DNA of 64,000 nucleotides from the NCBI GenBank assembly GCA_032718475.1, contig JAUCBJ010007175.1, positions 1 through 64,000 on the forward strand, given 5' to 3'. The notes beneath the pieces were generated by a model. The model was given only the letters and a program-made list of their open reading frames with translations. It searched no databases and was not told the origin of the DNA. Every line of letters begins with the position of its first letter. Within the stretch, counting starts at the first letter, position 1. This document shows positions 23,041 through 33,318 of the stretch, piece after piece. This DNA comes from Nemertoderma westbladi. Its lineage: Eukaryota; Xenacoelomorpha; Nemertodermatida; Nemertodermatidae. The translations under genes were made by a program, and so were the position numbers.

Positions 23041-23242
23041 TGCGACATCCTGCACAATCCGTTGTAACGACACCTTGTTGATCAAGGTACCATGGAGCAT
23101 CGGCGGATATGTCTGGGCGCGATGACTTATAAGTAATCATGGTGTACTCGTCCATACAAGAAATACCTGTTACCCGTATAACCTCTTCTGTAACGATTGA
23201 AATAGCAATCAGTAGTAACACATTGACGTATTCGCTAGTCAT
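23038..23242 (-). CDS. Ly6/uPAR-like protein, N-terminal coding part with signal peptide
   Basis: Minus-strand ORF starting at the ATG at 23240-23242. A hydrophobic leader (VNVLLLIAIS at residues 6-15) is followed by GISCMDEYTM and TTDCAGC, giving the first cysteines of a small secreted domain. The reading frame runs into the 3' end of the LINE at about 23038. Joined across the LINE, the frame could continue into the part at 18849-19314 either directly (exonic insertion) or by splicing of an intron holding the LINE. Which is right cannot be settled from sequence alone. Confidence 0.6.
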
Positions 23243-23810
23243 GTTGCTTTATTGTGGACGTGCCCTATTGAATATGTTTATTAATACAATGATGATAGTG
23301 TTTATAATTTTTATAAGTAATAATAATTTATACTTTATACAATATAAATTAATATGGTTATATATACAATAATACAGGAAGAACTTCCCACGGGTGGCAC
23401 TTTAAGATCTTTGTAAACCAAACTTCAACTCCATTCCATGAAATTTGTTGTAAGTATTGCGGACTAAGCGCTGGTAATCGGTACCATGTGCGCCAGTGCA
23501 CCGAGGTATCACCACTATCACACTTAGCACGAACTTAGGGGGGGTGAGGGAGGGGGGGTGTTAGTCTCTTTTCGTTTCCATCGCTAGTAAATTTCTACCT
23601 ACAGTGTTCTCGAATGACCTGTTTCATTTCAGGTGGAACGTTGTTGACATTTTTTTTTCCTGCAGTTGATTTTTCTCCAGAAGGACATTGGGTCAGACAA
23701 TGCATGCAGTTTAGTTTTCCCTATTTTCCTAGTATACAGTTTAGTATTACTTGTAGTTTGTTCCATTCCTACTAAAGCTCTATTTTAGGTAATTCAAGCT
23801 AGACATTTTG

Positions 23811-23861
23811 CTAGCGACCACAGATACTCCATGGATTCCATTGAGTATCTGTGGTCGCTAG
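23811..23861. repeat. Perfect 19-bp hairpin with 13-base loop
   Basis: CTAGCGACCACAGATACTC (23811-23829) and its exact reverse complement (23843-23861) flank a 13-base loop. Both strands would fold equally well. It could be a tiny palindromic element or a processed-RNA stem, but the stem is short for a microRNA precursor. Confidence 0.75.
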
Positions 23862-24354
23862 ATGGATAAGAACGCCATATAATGCTAAAACCAAATAACT
23901 GCAAAAATTTAATTCCACAGAAAACCGTTAACTTTTACAAACGTAATGTAATTTTATCACTGTAGACCTATAGCTATGTGTGTAGTGTATGTGCTAACTA
24001 ACCATCGTGTGAGCTTTATTTTGTATACATACATATATCATGTACACCACTATGAGGATGCATTACCGTCCGTTTCTATTGTGAACTGTGTAAAAATCGA
24101 TGGCTAATGGATTGTAGAAGCTGTTACGATCTATTCTCCTTCAAGTATCTCTGTAGTTGGGCGCCGGGATGATTTTAATTCGTGCTGGATACATACAAAG
24201 GGGATTATAACATAATTAGTACAGGAGTACATCAACTTAACTCACCAATTCAATTTGTCGCGTTTTATTAAACGAAAATTGGCAGCTATCAAGCTGACGC
24301 TTGTTTACTCCCTCAGCGGCAGAGCTTCCATCCCATGTTATCATGGTTAACTGT

Positions 24355-24785
24355 CAGATGCCCAATAGGGACACTTCCCAATGATAATTTTGCTTAATAA
24401 AATTAAGAACATTAATGGAAAGGAGCAGGTTACAGTGGCGGTCTTTTCTAACCAAAACAATAAACTACAAATTATTTCACTTGCGGTCAGGTCAATTTGC
24501 TCTGAGGATCACTATTTTCACTTGTGCTCAATGTGCGCCACTATCTGATTATGTGATGTATTAGGCCTAGCAACAGGCAAAATACGTAATGAATGGAAAT
24601 TGTGGTCTCAAAAAAATCTTATTGGGCAAGTGACTTATTCTGTAAGTCGAGTATTGGGTCAGTGACCTATAGGTAAAGTGACCTACTTTCGTTTAAAACT
24701 GAAATATATTGGGCAAGTGACCTATAATATTATTTTTATGGGCAAGTGGCGTATTGGGGAAGTGTCCTATTGGGCAAGTATCTGC
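24355..24785. mobile_element. Inverted-repeat element with internal TATTGGGCAAGTGACC repeats
   Basis: CCCAATAGGGACACTTCCC near 24361 is inverted at GGGGAAGTGTCCTATTGGG near 24756. Between them, divergent copies of TATTGGGCAAGTGACCTAT cluster at 24610-24790. No transposase is present. A MITE is the best reading; ends and target duplication are not resolved. Confidence 0.55.
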
Positions 24786-25117
24786 ATCCCGTTAACGGTC
24801 TCAGGAATTCTTAGCCCGCAGGTATTCTGTAACGTGCGAGTAAAATGTTTCCCATAATGTGAAACATGGTGGGAACTATCTAAATCTAAACTCTAATAAA
24901 TCCCGCGGGCTAAGACAGACATCACCCAACCCCGTTAACATGTACTGTAACTGTACAATGTTAAGTATGTTGATGCAACAAAATAGGAAGGGCCTTAGTA
25001 GTCAACGGGAGCAGCAGGGTACGCAGCAAACTTCGCCTGCGAGAAAGCTTTGCCCGCATCCATTCTTCGCTCGGAGCAATCTTCGCCCTCAAAATAATCA
25101 ACTATCTCCCGGCGGAA

Positions 25118-25216
25118 ACCTTCGCCCGCAGGCAATCTTCGCCCGCAGGCAATCTTCGCCCGCAGGCAATCTTCGCCCGCAGGCAATCTTCGCCCGCAGG
25201 CAATCTTTGCCCGCGA
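25118..25216. repeat. 17-bp tandem repeat (CTTCGCCCGCAGGCAAT)
   Basis: About six units. Related sequence in inverted orientation (GGGCGAAGATTG, GGGCGAAGGTTG) lies at 25327-25365, so the array may sit within one arm of a foldback element spanning roughly 25030-25380. Confidence 0.75.
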
Positions 25217-26096
25217 GCAATCTTCGCCCACTATACAATTATTGTTTTGGTTAGAAATAGCCGTCTCTGTAACCTGTTCCTTTCCCTCAATTGGTAACTA
25301 AAATGGTTACTAACACAAATCTTATTGGGCGAAGGTTGCTCGCGGGCGAAGATTGCCGGGCGAAGTTTGGACGCGGACGATGGTTGTACCCAAACATCAG
25401 CAGCCATAACATTTTTTGTCTGATACAACATTTTTTACGAAAAAAACAGTGCTTTTTTTTGAAAATTTTAAAATTATTTTGAAAAATAGCGGTCAAAGAA
25501 GTTGTCGGCATCCGAATGCTTGAAATACCTTCAATGGTATACGGATGAACCTGCGTACGATATTGTACGCCAGCACCTAGGTATGGCGGAAGATGGTTTT
25601 CAATCTTAATATTTTTAATGCAATTAAATTAATTTTTCAAATCCACTAAAATTCCGGGATTAATTGCTCATCTTATGTTAATATTGGTTTTATATTGCTA
25701 TTGTCACGGAAACGGCGTAATTTCAACGTACAAATTATCTTTAATTGTTTACGATTATTCGTAGTAACACGATTAATCGTCGTTTTTCTAACGACCAATC
25801 CACATTCAATTTGATGACCACATCAAAATCTTTGCAATAATTCATCGTGATATCATCGCTACGAATTAACATTTATCGTTCGATCGCGATTAATCCTGAG
25901 TGTTTTATTCACACTCGCCAAGCTTTGGATTTGTACGAACAAATCACTTTTAGGTTGAAGAATAACTGCAATGTAACTGATGAAATATACACTGAGACAC
26001 TTTTAGTAAATGATTGAAAGAATTTGGGGGCGGGATTCGTGTCGATTCGTGGTTGCTTTTATTGAATGTGGTTTTGTTTACTTTTGTTACCCACAG

Positions 26097-26214
26097 ATGC
26101 CGACCGAACATGATGGGAAGACGATGCGATGAAGTGCGACCAGGTAACTATATCCCCGATGTAGATAACTACCTGGTCGAGGCTGAAGATGATCCAACTA
26201 TATCGGGCGAACAG
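26097..26214 (+). CDS. LAMB1: Laminin beta exon: LE5 end and start of LF domain
   Basis: The acceptor TTACCCACAG completes Glu, then CRPNMMGRRCDEVRPGNYI and NYLVEAEDDP follow. This is the beta-chain LE5-to-LF transition ('CRPHMIGRQCNEVEPGYY...LYEAE'). Exit phase is 0 at GAACAG|GTCAGA. Confidence 0.95.
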
Positions 26215-26369
26215 GTCAGATATAAGTTTATCACATTCTCTCTTATTGTTACTGCGTGATATAATGTACTATATATCACACCGATTGGTAAATATACGTA
26301 GTTGCCAAACTGAAAAATTATTTGGATTTTATCTTGCTAATAATTACGTTTCGCATTATTAGGCACTAA

Positions 26370-26800
26370 TAATTATTTATTACATGAGGAAAAAAGTAGA
26401 ACTTTTTCTTTATTCTCGAGGCATTTTATTTACCGAGAATCAGCGAGGTTAATAAAGGGTCGAGAGAATATTGTGTTCTCGAATATTTATTACGTAACTA
26501 GAGAGCCGCTTAACTATTCATAAACAAATATTGGGTATTGAGTTCCGTTTTGGTGTTCGCCTTGCAGACACTAAAGTTGCAATAACTTTTGAGTGTGTGA
26601 ATGGATTTGGCTCAAATTACGTGCAAACCTTTTCTACTTCGATGCTCCTCCAACACTAAAAATATTATATATTTCTTCTTTCGCCGGGAAAAAAAACAAA
26701 ATCAATGCTATCCTATGGGTTACTTTTTTCCCTATCTAAAAAGGTTCTCCTTTGTCTCCCGATTTTGGGTAGCTATAGTTTCTGCTAATTTTGAATTTAT
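26370..26800 (+). repeat. Interspersed repeat, copy 1 (inverted copy at 50280-50960)
   Basis: Shares long stretches with the reverse complement of 50280-50960, including CTCGAGGCATTTTATTTACC, AGGTTAATAAAGGGTCGAG and ATAACTTTTGAGTGTGTGAA. The pair defines a family at least 430 bases long with no coding capacity. Its class is unknown to me. Confidence 0.8.
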
Positions 26801-27108
26801 ATGATATTGAACATGTTCTATATCACATAAAAAGTAGTTTCAGAATGGTTTTCTGGAACATTTTTATGAATACATGAAGACATGTTTGTTTATCTAACTT
26901 GTTGAAGGCCTAGAACATAAAGTAAAAAATAGCCAAAACTTCAATTGATTTTTGTATCTTTTTAAAAACAAACGTTCCAGAATATAAAATATCTTATGAT
27001 TATTTTTAAAAATATATGTCACAAAAAATATATGAAATCTAAACAATATAGATTTAAATATAAGACTTTATTTATGCGAATGTTCTAACTCTGCCTCTCC
27101 CCATACAG

Positions 27109-27348
27109 AAGGTGGTTGTCCCCTCGCCGTCCAGCGATGACGTCACCGTGTTGGTGGACCTGTTGCCGGGCGAACCGCTGACGTTCGTTATATCGGACCT
27201 ACCGGACGAGCGTTGGTATAAAGTGCTGATCCGGTTCGTTAACCCCAGAGGTCCGGACGAAGCCTCGTTCGCGCTGACCAACCCGGACGGGACAGCTGTC
27301 GATACACAGTGCGGGGGTCGGGAGCAGAGCTCGTTACCTAGGTTACAG
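27109..27348 (+). CDS. LAMB1: Laminin beta exon: LF (laminin IV-B) domain, first part
   Basis: Phase 0 at both ends. It reads TFVISDLPDERWYKVLIRFV, matching the 'FFIDNIPYSMEYDILIRYE' core of the laminin beta LF domain, then GTAVDTQCGG (cf. 'RCGN'). The exon ends SSLPRLQ at TTACAG|GTACGT. The last 18 exon bases and the donor recur in every unit of the following tandem array. Confidence 0.9.
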
Positions 27349-29785
27349 GTACGTTATAGAGGCATTAAAGAATTCGTTGCCTAGGTTACAGACGTACGTC
27401 ATAGAGCCGTTACAGACCTCGTTACCTAGGTTACAGACGTACGTCATAGAAGCGTTACATGCCTCGTTACCTAGGTTACCGACGTACGTTAAAGAGGCGT
27501 TACAACCTCGTTACCTAGGTTACAGACGTACGTCATAGAGGCATTACAGACCTCGTTACCTAGGTTACAGACGTACGTCATAGAGGCATTACAGACATCG
27601 TTACCTACCCAGTGAAAAATGCGCATGCGTATCGCAAGTGATTTTAAAGCGTCATGCGTTTTTATTGCGGCTCAATAAATAGCGATAAAACTCTTGTGAT
27701 TCGCATGTGATTCACATGTAAATAGGGAAGCGATTCCACGCATGCGCTTCACAACTTATTTTACGCATGTGATTCCGTGCATGAAAATCGCATGGGAATC
27801 ACACCTCATTTAACGCTTATTTTACGCATGTTTTACACCATGAGATTCTCATGAGTTAATTCCCATGCGAATCGCATGTTTTTAATTACACTAAAGAATA
27901 TTAATTAAAATAAAGTTGCCTATCAAGAAATAAATAGTTTTAAAATATAAAATGGATGAATACGAATTATCTAATATGGCTGTCAAATACAGATATTATA
28001 TTAATATATTTTATAGAATTGAAAATTATAGGGAATAGTTAAAAGTGTATCATGGTTGTTCTAATCTATTTGTATTATCCTGTATATAACCAACCATTTC
28101 TAGTATTGATTCATACAGCATGTCTAATGTTCTAAGTCTAGAGAGTGAAATGTAATGTAATGTAAGGTAAGTACAGTAGGCAGATGATACGGAAGCCCAT
28201 AGTATCAAACAGTAGTGGAATAATCAACTACTGTAGCATATTTTCTGCCACAAAAGGTCTCAATGTATTACACAAAAATCACAACCAGTAGATTTTTGCG
28301 ATATTTATGCGTCATGACGCTTGAAAGTCGCAAGTGAATCGCATGTGAGTTTTATGCGACTGAACGCAAGTTGTTGTGATTTTTATGCGACTTAAACGCA
28401 ATTTGTTGCGATATTTATGTGACATAACTCAAGTAGATCGCTTGCGTAAAGGTCGGGCCATAACTCTTGGGAATCACATGAGATACGCCTGCGTTGCACG
28501 CTTGCGATACGCTTGCGCACTTTTCACTGGGTAGGTTACAGACGTACGTTAAAGAGGCGTTACAGACCTCGTTACCTAGGTTACAGACGTACGTCATAGA
28601 GGCATTACAGACCTCGTCACCTAGGTTACAGACGTACGTTAAAGAGGCGTTACAGACCTCGTTACCTGGGTTACAGACGTACGTTAAAGAGGCGTTACAG
28701 ACCTCGTTACCTAGGTTACAGACGTACGTCATAGAGGCATTACAGACCTCGTCACCTAGGTTACAGACGTACGTTAAAGAGGCGTTACAGACCTCGTTAC
28801 CTAGGTTACAGACGTACGTCATAGAGGCTTTACAGACCTCGTTACCTAGGTTACAGGTATGTTATAGAGGCGTTACAGACCTGGTTACCTAGGTTACAGG
28901 CACATTATAGAGGCTTTACAGACCTCGTTACCTAGGTTACAGACGTACGTCATAGAGGCATTACAGACCTCGTTACCTAGGTTACAAACGTACGTTAAAG
29001 AGGCGTTACACCCTCGTTACCTAGGTTACAGACGTACGTCATAGAGGCATTACAGACCTCGTTACCTAGGTTACAGACGTACGTCATAGAGGCATTACAG
29101 ACATCGTTACCTAGGTTACAGACGTACGTTAAAGAGGCGTTACAGACCTCGTTACCTAGGTTACAGACGTACGTCATAGAGGCATTACAGACCTCGTCAC
29201 CTAGGTTACAGACGTATGTTAAAGAGGCGTTACAGACCTCGTTACCTAGGTTACAGACGTACGTCATAGAGGCATTACAGACCTCGTCACCTAGGTTACA
29301 GACGTACGTTAAAGAGGCGTTACAGACCTCGTTACCTAGGTTACAGACGTACGTCATAGAGGCTTTACAGACCTCGTTACCTAGGTTACAGGCACATTAT
29401 AGAGGCTTTACAGACCTCGTTACCTAGGTTACAGACGTACGTCATAGAGGCATTACAGACCTCGTTACCTAGGTTACAAACGTACGTTAAAGAGGCGTTA
29501 CAGACCTCGTTACCTAGGTTACAGGTACATTATAGAGGCGTTACAGACCTCGTTACCTAGGTTACAGACGTACGTCATAGAGGCATTACAGACTTCGTTA
29601 CCTAGGTTACAGACGTACGTTATAGAGGCGTTACAGACCTCGTTACCTAGGTTACAGGTACATTATAGAGGCATTACAGACCCCGTTACCTAGGTTACAG
29701 GCATGTTATAGAGGCGTTACAGACCTCGTTACCTAGGTTACAGGTACGTTATAGAGGCGTTACAGACCTCGTTACCTAGGTTACA
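27331..29785. repeat. 43-45 bp minisatellite seeded by an exon-intron junction
   Basis: Each unit holds the exon tail TCGTTACCTAGGTTACAG followed by donor-like GTACGTTATAG or, with an extra AC, GTACGTCATAG, then GAGG(C)nTTACAGACC. The first copy is the real exon end at 27348. Later copies near 29741 again have the intact CAG|GTACGTTATAG. The array is split by a 924-bp transposon at 27608-28531. Forty-five-base units keep frames open on both strands (LPRLQTYVKEALQTS), a by-product of unit length. Confidence 0.95.
27608..28531. mobile_element. 924-bp non-autonomous DNA transposon with TA target duplication
   Basis: The ends CCCAGTGAAAAATGCGCATG and the inverted GCGCACTTTTCACTGGG match over about 30 bases with few mismatches. 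Both sides are flanked by TA within the array motif ACCTA|...|TAGGTT, so removing the element and one TA restores a normal array unit. The interior is rich in GCATGTGATT/AATCACATGC-type motifs and has no transposase. TA duplication and CAGTG-type ends suggest a Tc1/mariner-like MITE. Confidence 0.88.
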
Positions 29786-29794
29786 TGTTAGTTT

Positions 29795-29820
29795 GTGGGG
29801 GGGGGAGGGGGGGGGGGGGC
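29795..29820. repeat. Poly-G tract (about 24 G with one A)
   Basis: G-run immediately downstream of the minisatellite in the intron between the two LF exons. Length in the assembly is probably unreliable. Confidence 0.9.
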
Positions 29821-29952
29821 TCGCTCCAAACGGCTAAAGATACAAACAGTGGTGAAATATTTCTTATTTATAACATTATAATATGTATCATAATAATTAT
29901 TATATGTTATTTATTGTTGATTTGGTTATTATCTCTGGTATATTATTTACAG

Positions 29953-30188
29953 ACAATTGAGTTCCTGGAATCTCGTGGTGCGACTGCAGTGGAAGTGGCG
30001 ACGCTGTGTCTAAAGCCTAGTCGGCGTTACGTTGCCACGGTGACCGTAACACGTAGCACTAGCGGTTACCCTAGCGACGGGGTTGGCATAGACTCGGTTG
30101 TCGCCCTACCTGTCCCCGACGACCTAACCTTCACTACTGACGATGGAATGGATCTCGTTGACGAGTTCAATGAACTTAACTGTCTGCA
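29953..30188 (+). CDS. LAMB1: Laminin beta exon: LF domain, second part
   Basis: The acceptor TATTATTTACAG opens in phase 0. It reads TLCLKPSRRYVATVTVTRS and GIDSVVALP, matching 'PVCFEKGTNYTVRLELP' and 'LIDSLVLMP' of LF. It ends NELNCLQ in phase 2 at CA|GTGAGT. The fit with the preceding exon shows the minisatellite is spliced out when the first donor is used. Confidence 0.92.
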
Positions 30189-30429
30189 GTGAGTCTGTCT
30201 ATCAGTAAATTAATTTACAAATAAAATCTTTTTTTTAACCTCATAAGTCTCATTTATTTACATAGATAATAAAAACTTTACAAAATTCAGATAATATTAA
30301 ACAACGTTACTAGGCAACAAATGTAAGAGCGAAATTTAAAATGAAAAGTGCACCCACCCCCCAACACAGAAACAGTCTCTATGATGTATGGAGCATACTA
30401 CTGTACTACCCCACCCACCCAGCCGAACT

Positions 30430-30870
30430 GCGCCAACACCCCCGGGTCTGAATCCGCGTTAGCCAACCGGATCGATGAGTCGGTGACTACCTCCCGCACC
30501 GGTCGCCTATCATCTGAACGGTAACCGCGCAAACACATTAAGGACGACTTGAGGAGGGAGAAACTGATCTGACAACTTTACCGCCAGTCGTTTTACAAAC
30601 TGGTGGGCAGCTGGTGCCATTCCTCCGAAAGCAGAGAGGATTAAGGGAGTGAAGGTGGAGTGTTCCACCTCGCGTAATCTCTCCTCGTATTTCCGGCACT
30701 TCCTCGCCTCGTAGTGGAGATGAGCGGCGTCAATCGACATCGCCGCGTTGGTGTCCGCCAGCGGGTTGAACGCCGACACGTCGCTGAATATTTTCGGGTA
30801 GCGATTGACCAAGAATCCGCTTACCGACATGTCGAGCCGCGCCAGCTGGTCTGTCGAGGTGGAACACATA
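30430..30870 (-). mobile_element. Retroelement C-terminal fragment, minus strand
   Basis: A minus-strand ORF reads YEERLREVEHSTFTPLILSA then FGGMAPAAHQFVKRLA, a block that closes the polyproteins of many invertebrate (notably cnidarian) non-LTR retroelements. Frame continues past the ORF stop as RLANAD. It lacks the RT and is a dead fragment in the intron 30189-31749. Exact family not assigned. Confidence 0.65.
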
Positions 30871-30999
30871 TAAATCTAATAAATAATAATGAAATGTCAA
30901 ATTATCTTATTGGAATTATTAATACATTATTAAGCCATAAATTAATTAATAATTAATTTATTAAAAATAATTATTATTGAGAACAAAATAATGTGGAAT

Positions 31000-31482
31000 G
31001 GATATAGGACGTTTCGTCCCCGGTGCGAAAAGTCCAGGGAAGAAAAGTGCGGGGACGAAATGTCCACCATCACGGACTTTTCGTCCAGAAAGTAAATAAT
31101 TACTAGCTACCATGACTCATAAATTATTCCAGACAAATATTTTAATTGAAGATTCAATTTCTTTTTTATTAATTTTTTTACTAGCTATTATAAAGTACTA
31201 GCTAACACAAAATCAAAATAACTAACTACCATCTTAATGTGAGAAGGTAGCTAAAGGGGTGAAAAGTCCGGGACGAAAATACCGGGTTAAAAGTTCCGGG
31301 ACGGAAAGTCCGCGGGACGACAAGTACGGGACGGAAAGTCCGGGAGGGAAAGTCCGGGGACGAAAAGTCCGGGGACGAAAAGTCCGGGGACGAAAAGTCC
31401 GGGGACGAAAAGTCCGGGGACGAAAAGTCCGGGGACGAAAAGTCCGGGGACGAACAGTATATTGACGAAATGTCCGTATACC
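31000..31482. mobile_element. 483-bp MITE with 9-bp target duplication and internal tandem repeat
   Basis: The ends GGATATAGGACGTTTCGTC and inverted GACGAAATGTCCGTATACC pair over 19 bases with three mismatches. ATGTGGAAT flanks both sides (30991-30999 and 31483-31491), a perfect 9-bp duplication as made by Mutator-like transposases. The right half is a 15-bp array of GGGGACGAAAAGTCC, about seven copies at 31350-31453, built from the terminal motif. Confidence 0.85.
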
Positions 31483-31495
31483 ATGTGGAATAACT

Positions 31496-31660
31496 TGTTT
31501 TTTCTGTAGGTCTGTGTGTGTCCTCTTTTTAATCCGGATTTATTCGCAATAGCAGAATATGCATTTATTCCTCGGCTACGCCTCGAAAAAATGTGCACAT
31601 TCTACTATTCCTCGAAAATTCGGATAAAAAAGTCAGACAAAAAAATAGTACTTTCTTTTT
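31496..31660. mobile_element. Small palindromic MITE-like element
   Basis: Inverted halves centre on CCTCGGCTACGCCTCG. Outer parts AATCCGGATTTATTCG / CGAAAATTCGGAT and GCAGAATATGCA / TGCACATTCTAC pair imperfectly. No ORF. Confidence 0.5.
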
Positions 31661-31749
31661 GTAAAATAAATAAATTATATTATGTTTTTTAATTTATTGA
31701 AATAGAAATATACCGTTTTCTACTATACTTTTATTATTACTTCTACAAG

Positions 31750-32060
31750 GTTTTGGTACAAAAACTCTGATATTGTAATTCCCGAGGAGTGTCGGGACCC
31801 GGCCAAATCCATCAGCTTACAAATACACGAGGCCGCGTTACCCTGCGAGTGCGACCCCATTGGTTCAATATCTACTGGTTGCGATACACAGAATGGTCAG
31901 TGCCGGTGTAAACGCAATGTGATTGGTCGGCGTTGCACGGCCTGTGTTAGTTACCACTACGGGTTCGGGGCAGAAGGGTGTCTTCCGTGCGACTGCAATA
32001 GAGATGGGACAGACACGGATGTCTGTACTGAAGATACAGGCCAGTGTCGGTGTAAAGATA
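31750..32060 (+). CDS. LAMB1: Laminin beta exon: end of LF, LE6 and first half of LE7
   Basis: The acceptor TTCTACAAG is followed by FWYKNSDIVIPEECRDPAKS then LPCECDPIGSISTGC, CRCKRNVIGRRC and CDCNRDGTDTDVC. The 'ACECDPQGS' start of LE6 after LF is the expected order. The exon ends CRCKD in phase 1 (GATA|GTAAGT). The exon end and donor are duplicated once immediately downstream. Confidence 0.95.
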
Positions 32061-32146
32061 GTAAGTTTGTACAGTAGTTTAGTAGTAGACCTTGTGTGTG
32101 TAAAGATAGTAAGTTTGTACAGTAGTTTAGTAGTAGACCTGTGTAG
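32049..32146. repeat. Two-copy 48-bp tandem duplication across an exon-intron junction
   Basis: TGTAAAGATA|GTAAGTTTGT at the true exon end recurs 48 bases later (32099 on) with the following CAGTAGTTTAGTAGTAGACC. The second copy therefore carries a second good GTAAGT donor preceded by the last ten exon bases. Confidence 0.93.
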
Positions 32147-32305
32147 AGTGTGTAAAGGTGGGCAAGTGTACCGTATAGTAAAATGCTACGTGTACAGCTC
32201 GTAAAGTTAATTTAAAGTAAAGATTTTTATCTCAGTTAAAACGGCAGTGTGCAGATATTAAGAGTGGAATAAAATTTATTAATAATTATTTTTAACGTCT
32301 CGTAG

Positions 32306-32605
32306 ATATCGTTGGTCGTACATGCGACACTTGCGGCCGGATGCGGCATCGCTTCCCCACGTGCGTGGCCTGCGACTGCGGGAGATACGGCCGACTCGTG
32401 CGACCCGGTCTCCGGTAGTTGCATCGGTTGCTCCGAGAACACCGCCGGGAAACAGTGCGGCGACTGCGCCACGGGTTACTACCGGGGGGTTGCTGCTATG
32501 GGAACCGAGACCCGTTGTCTGGCATGCACGTGTCCCGGCCGACCCGGGTCTGGGAGGTATTTCGCCGATTCCTGTCAGATGGTCTCTTTCGCCGGACAAA
32601 ACAAG
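32306..32605 (+). CDS. LAMB1: Laminin beta exon: LE7 end, LE8 and LE9 start; one-base frameshift
   Basis: Reads NIVGRTCDTC and FPTCVACDC in the frame set by the upstream exon, then shifts by one base. Downstream ADSCDPVSGSC, CSENTAGKQCGDCATGYY and CPGRPGSGRYFADSC follow in the next frame. The change lies in GGG at 32380-32382 or GG at 32389-32390, where one G is surplus. Residue spacing on both sides fits LE7/LE8 ('CQCNGHADDCDP'). Removing one base also makes the exit phase 0, as the next exon requires. Assembly error or true mutation; see findings. Confidence 0.9.
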
Positions 32606-33318
32606 GTAACGAATCTGTTGCATTCCTATCGTATTAGTGTTTTTGTAATGCATTTATTATTCGATAGTCTTCAATATTAATATAGATACTATTTTAGATT
32701 AAATGGAGTTGGCATTTGTTATGGCTGTATTGTTAATTAATTGGAACTTTGATAAAAAAACTTTTATGAAAATGTTTGGCTGATAAAAACAACAGCACTC
32801 CAGAGTTTGTACTTTTCGCACCAAGTTTTTACCTCACATTTTGGCGTGCAGCATTAACATTAACATTTTTCTCTTTTGTTATTTAATTTAATTCCTTTTA
32901 CGGATTTAATCATTGGACGTTGGGGTGTCACTTGTGGTTTATAAAAAGTGGGGCGAGCCAAAGTATTAGTTTTTGCTTTTTATATTTCTAAAGTGTCCCA
33001 GATGTCGAATTTTCTTATATTTTAGTGGTTTATATTTTTGTGATTTCATTTTTCATTTTTAGTAGAAAATCAACTGCATTCAGTTCCAGATCTATAAATT
33101 AGTTGGAGTGGAATATTTCGTTTAAATTATATTCAATTAAATATTGTTTCGGGGCTCTCAATATTTGAGCACCAAAAATGGCTTCTCGTTCGAGGCCCCA
33201 CCCCCCCCCCCCCCCCCCCCCCCCTTCGAGAACGAGGGGGGAGGGGCGGGATACTCCATTCTGTATATGATTAATGAATTTAATTATCTAATTAATTTTA
33301 ATTTATTAATTTATACAG
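32606..33318 (+). other. Laminin intron with a long poly-C run
   Basis: AT-rich with a poly-C tract at 33198-33224 flanked by CTCGTTCGAG and CTTCGAGAACGAG, which form an imperfect inverted pair. Nothing else recognised. Confidence 0.75.

Larger units (their letters stand above)
23243..26096 (+). other. Remainder of the 9.5 kb laminin intron
   Basis: Contains a perfect hairpin at 23811-23861, an inverted-repeat element at 24355-24785 and a 17-bp tandem repeat at 25118-25216 with inverted copies nearby. The stretch 25500-26090 is AT-rich and shows nothing I recognise. Confidence 0.6.

Noticed and set aside
23811-23861. microRNA gene
   Set aside because: The stem is perfect but only 19 bp, shorter than a typical precursor, and there is no extended lower stem. 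Kept only as a hairpin.
28415-29357. ORFs of TYVCNLGNEVCNAS and LPRLQTYVKEALQTS repeats
   Set aside because: Produced by a 45-bp unit on both strands. Read-through from the laminin exon meets a stop within 13 codons, so it is not a coding extension.
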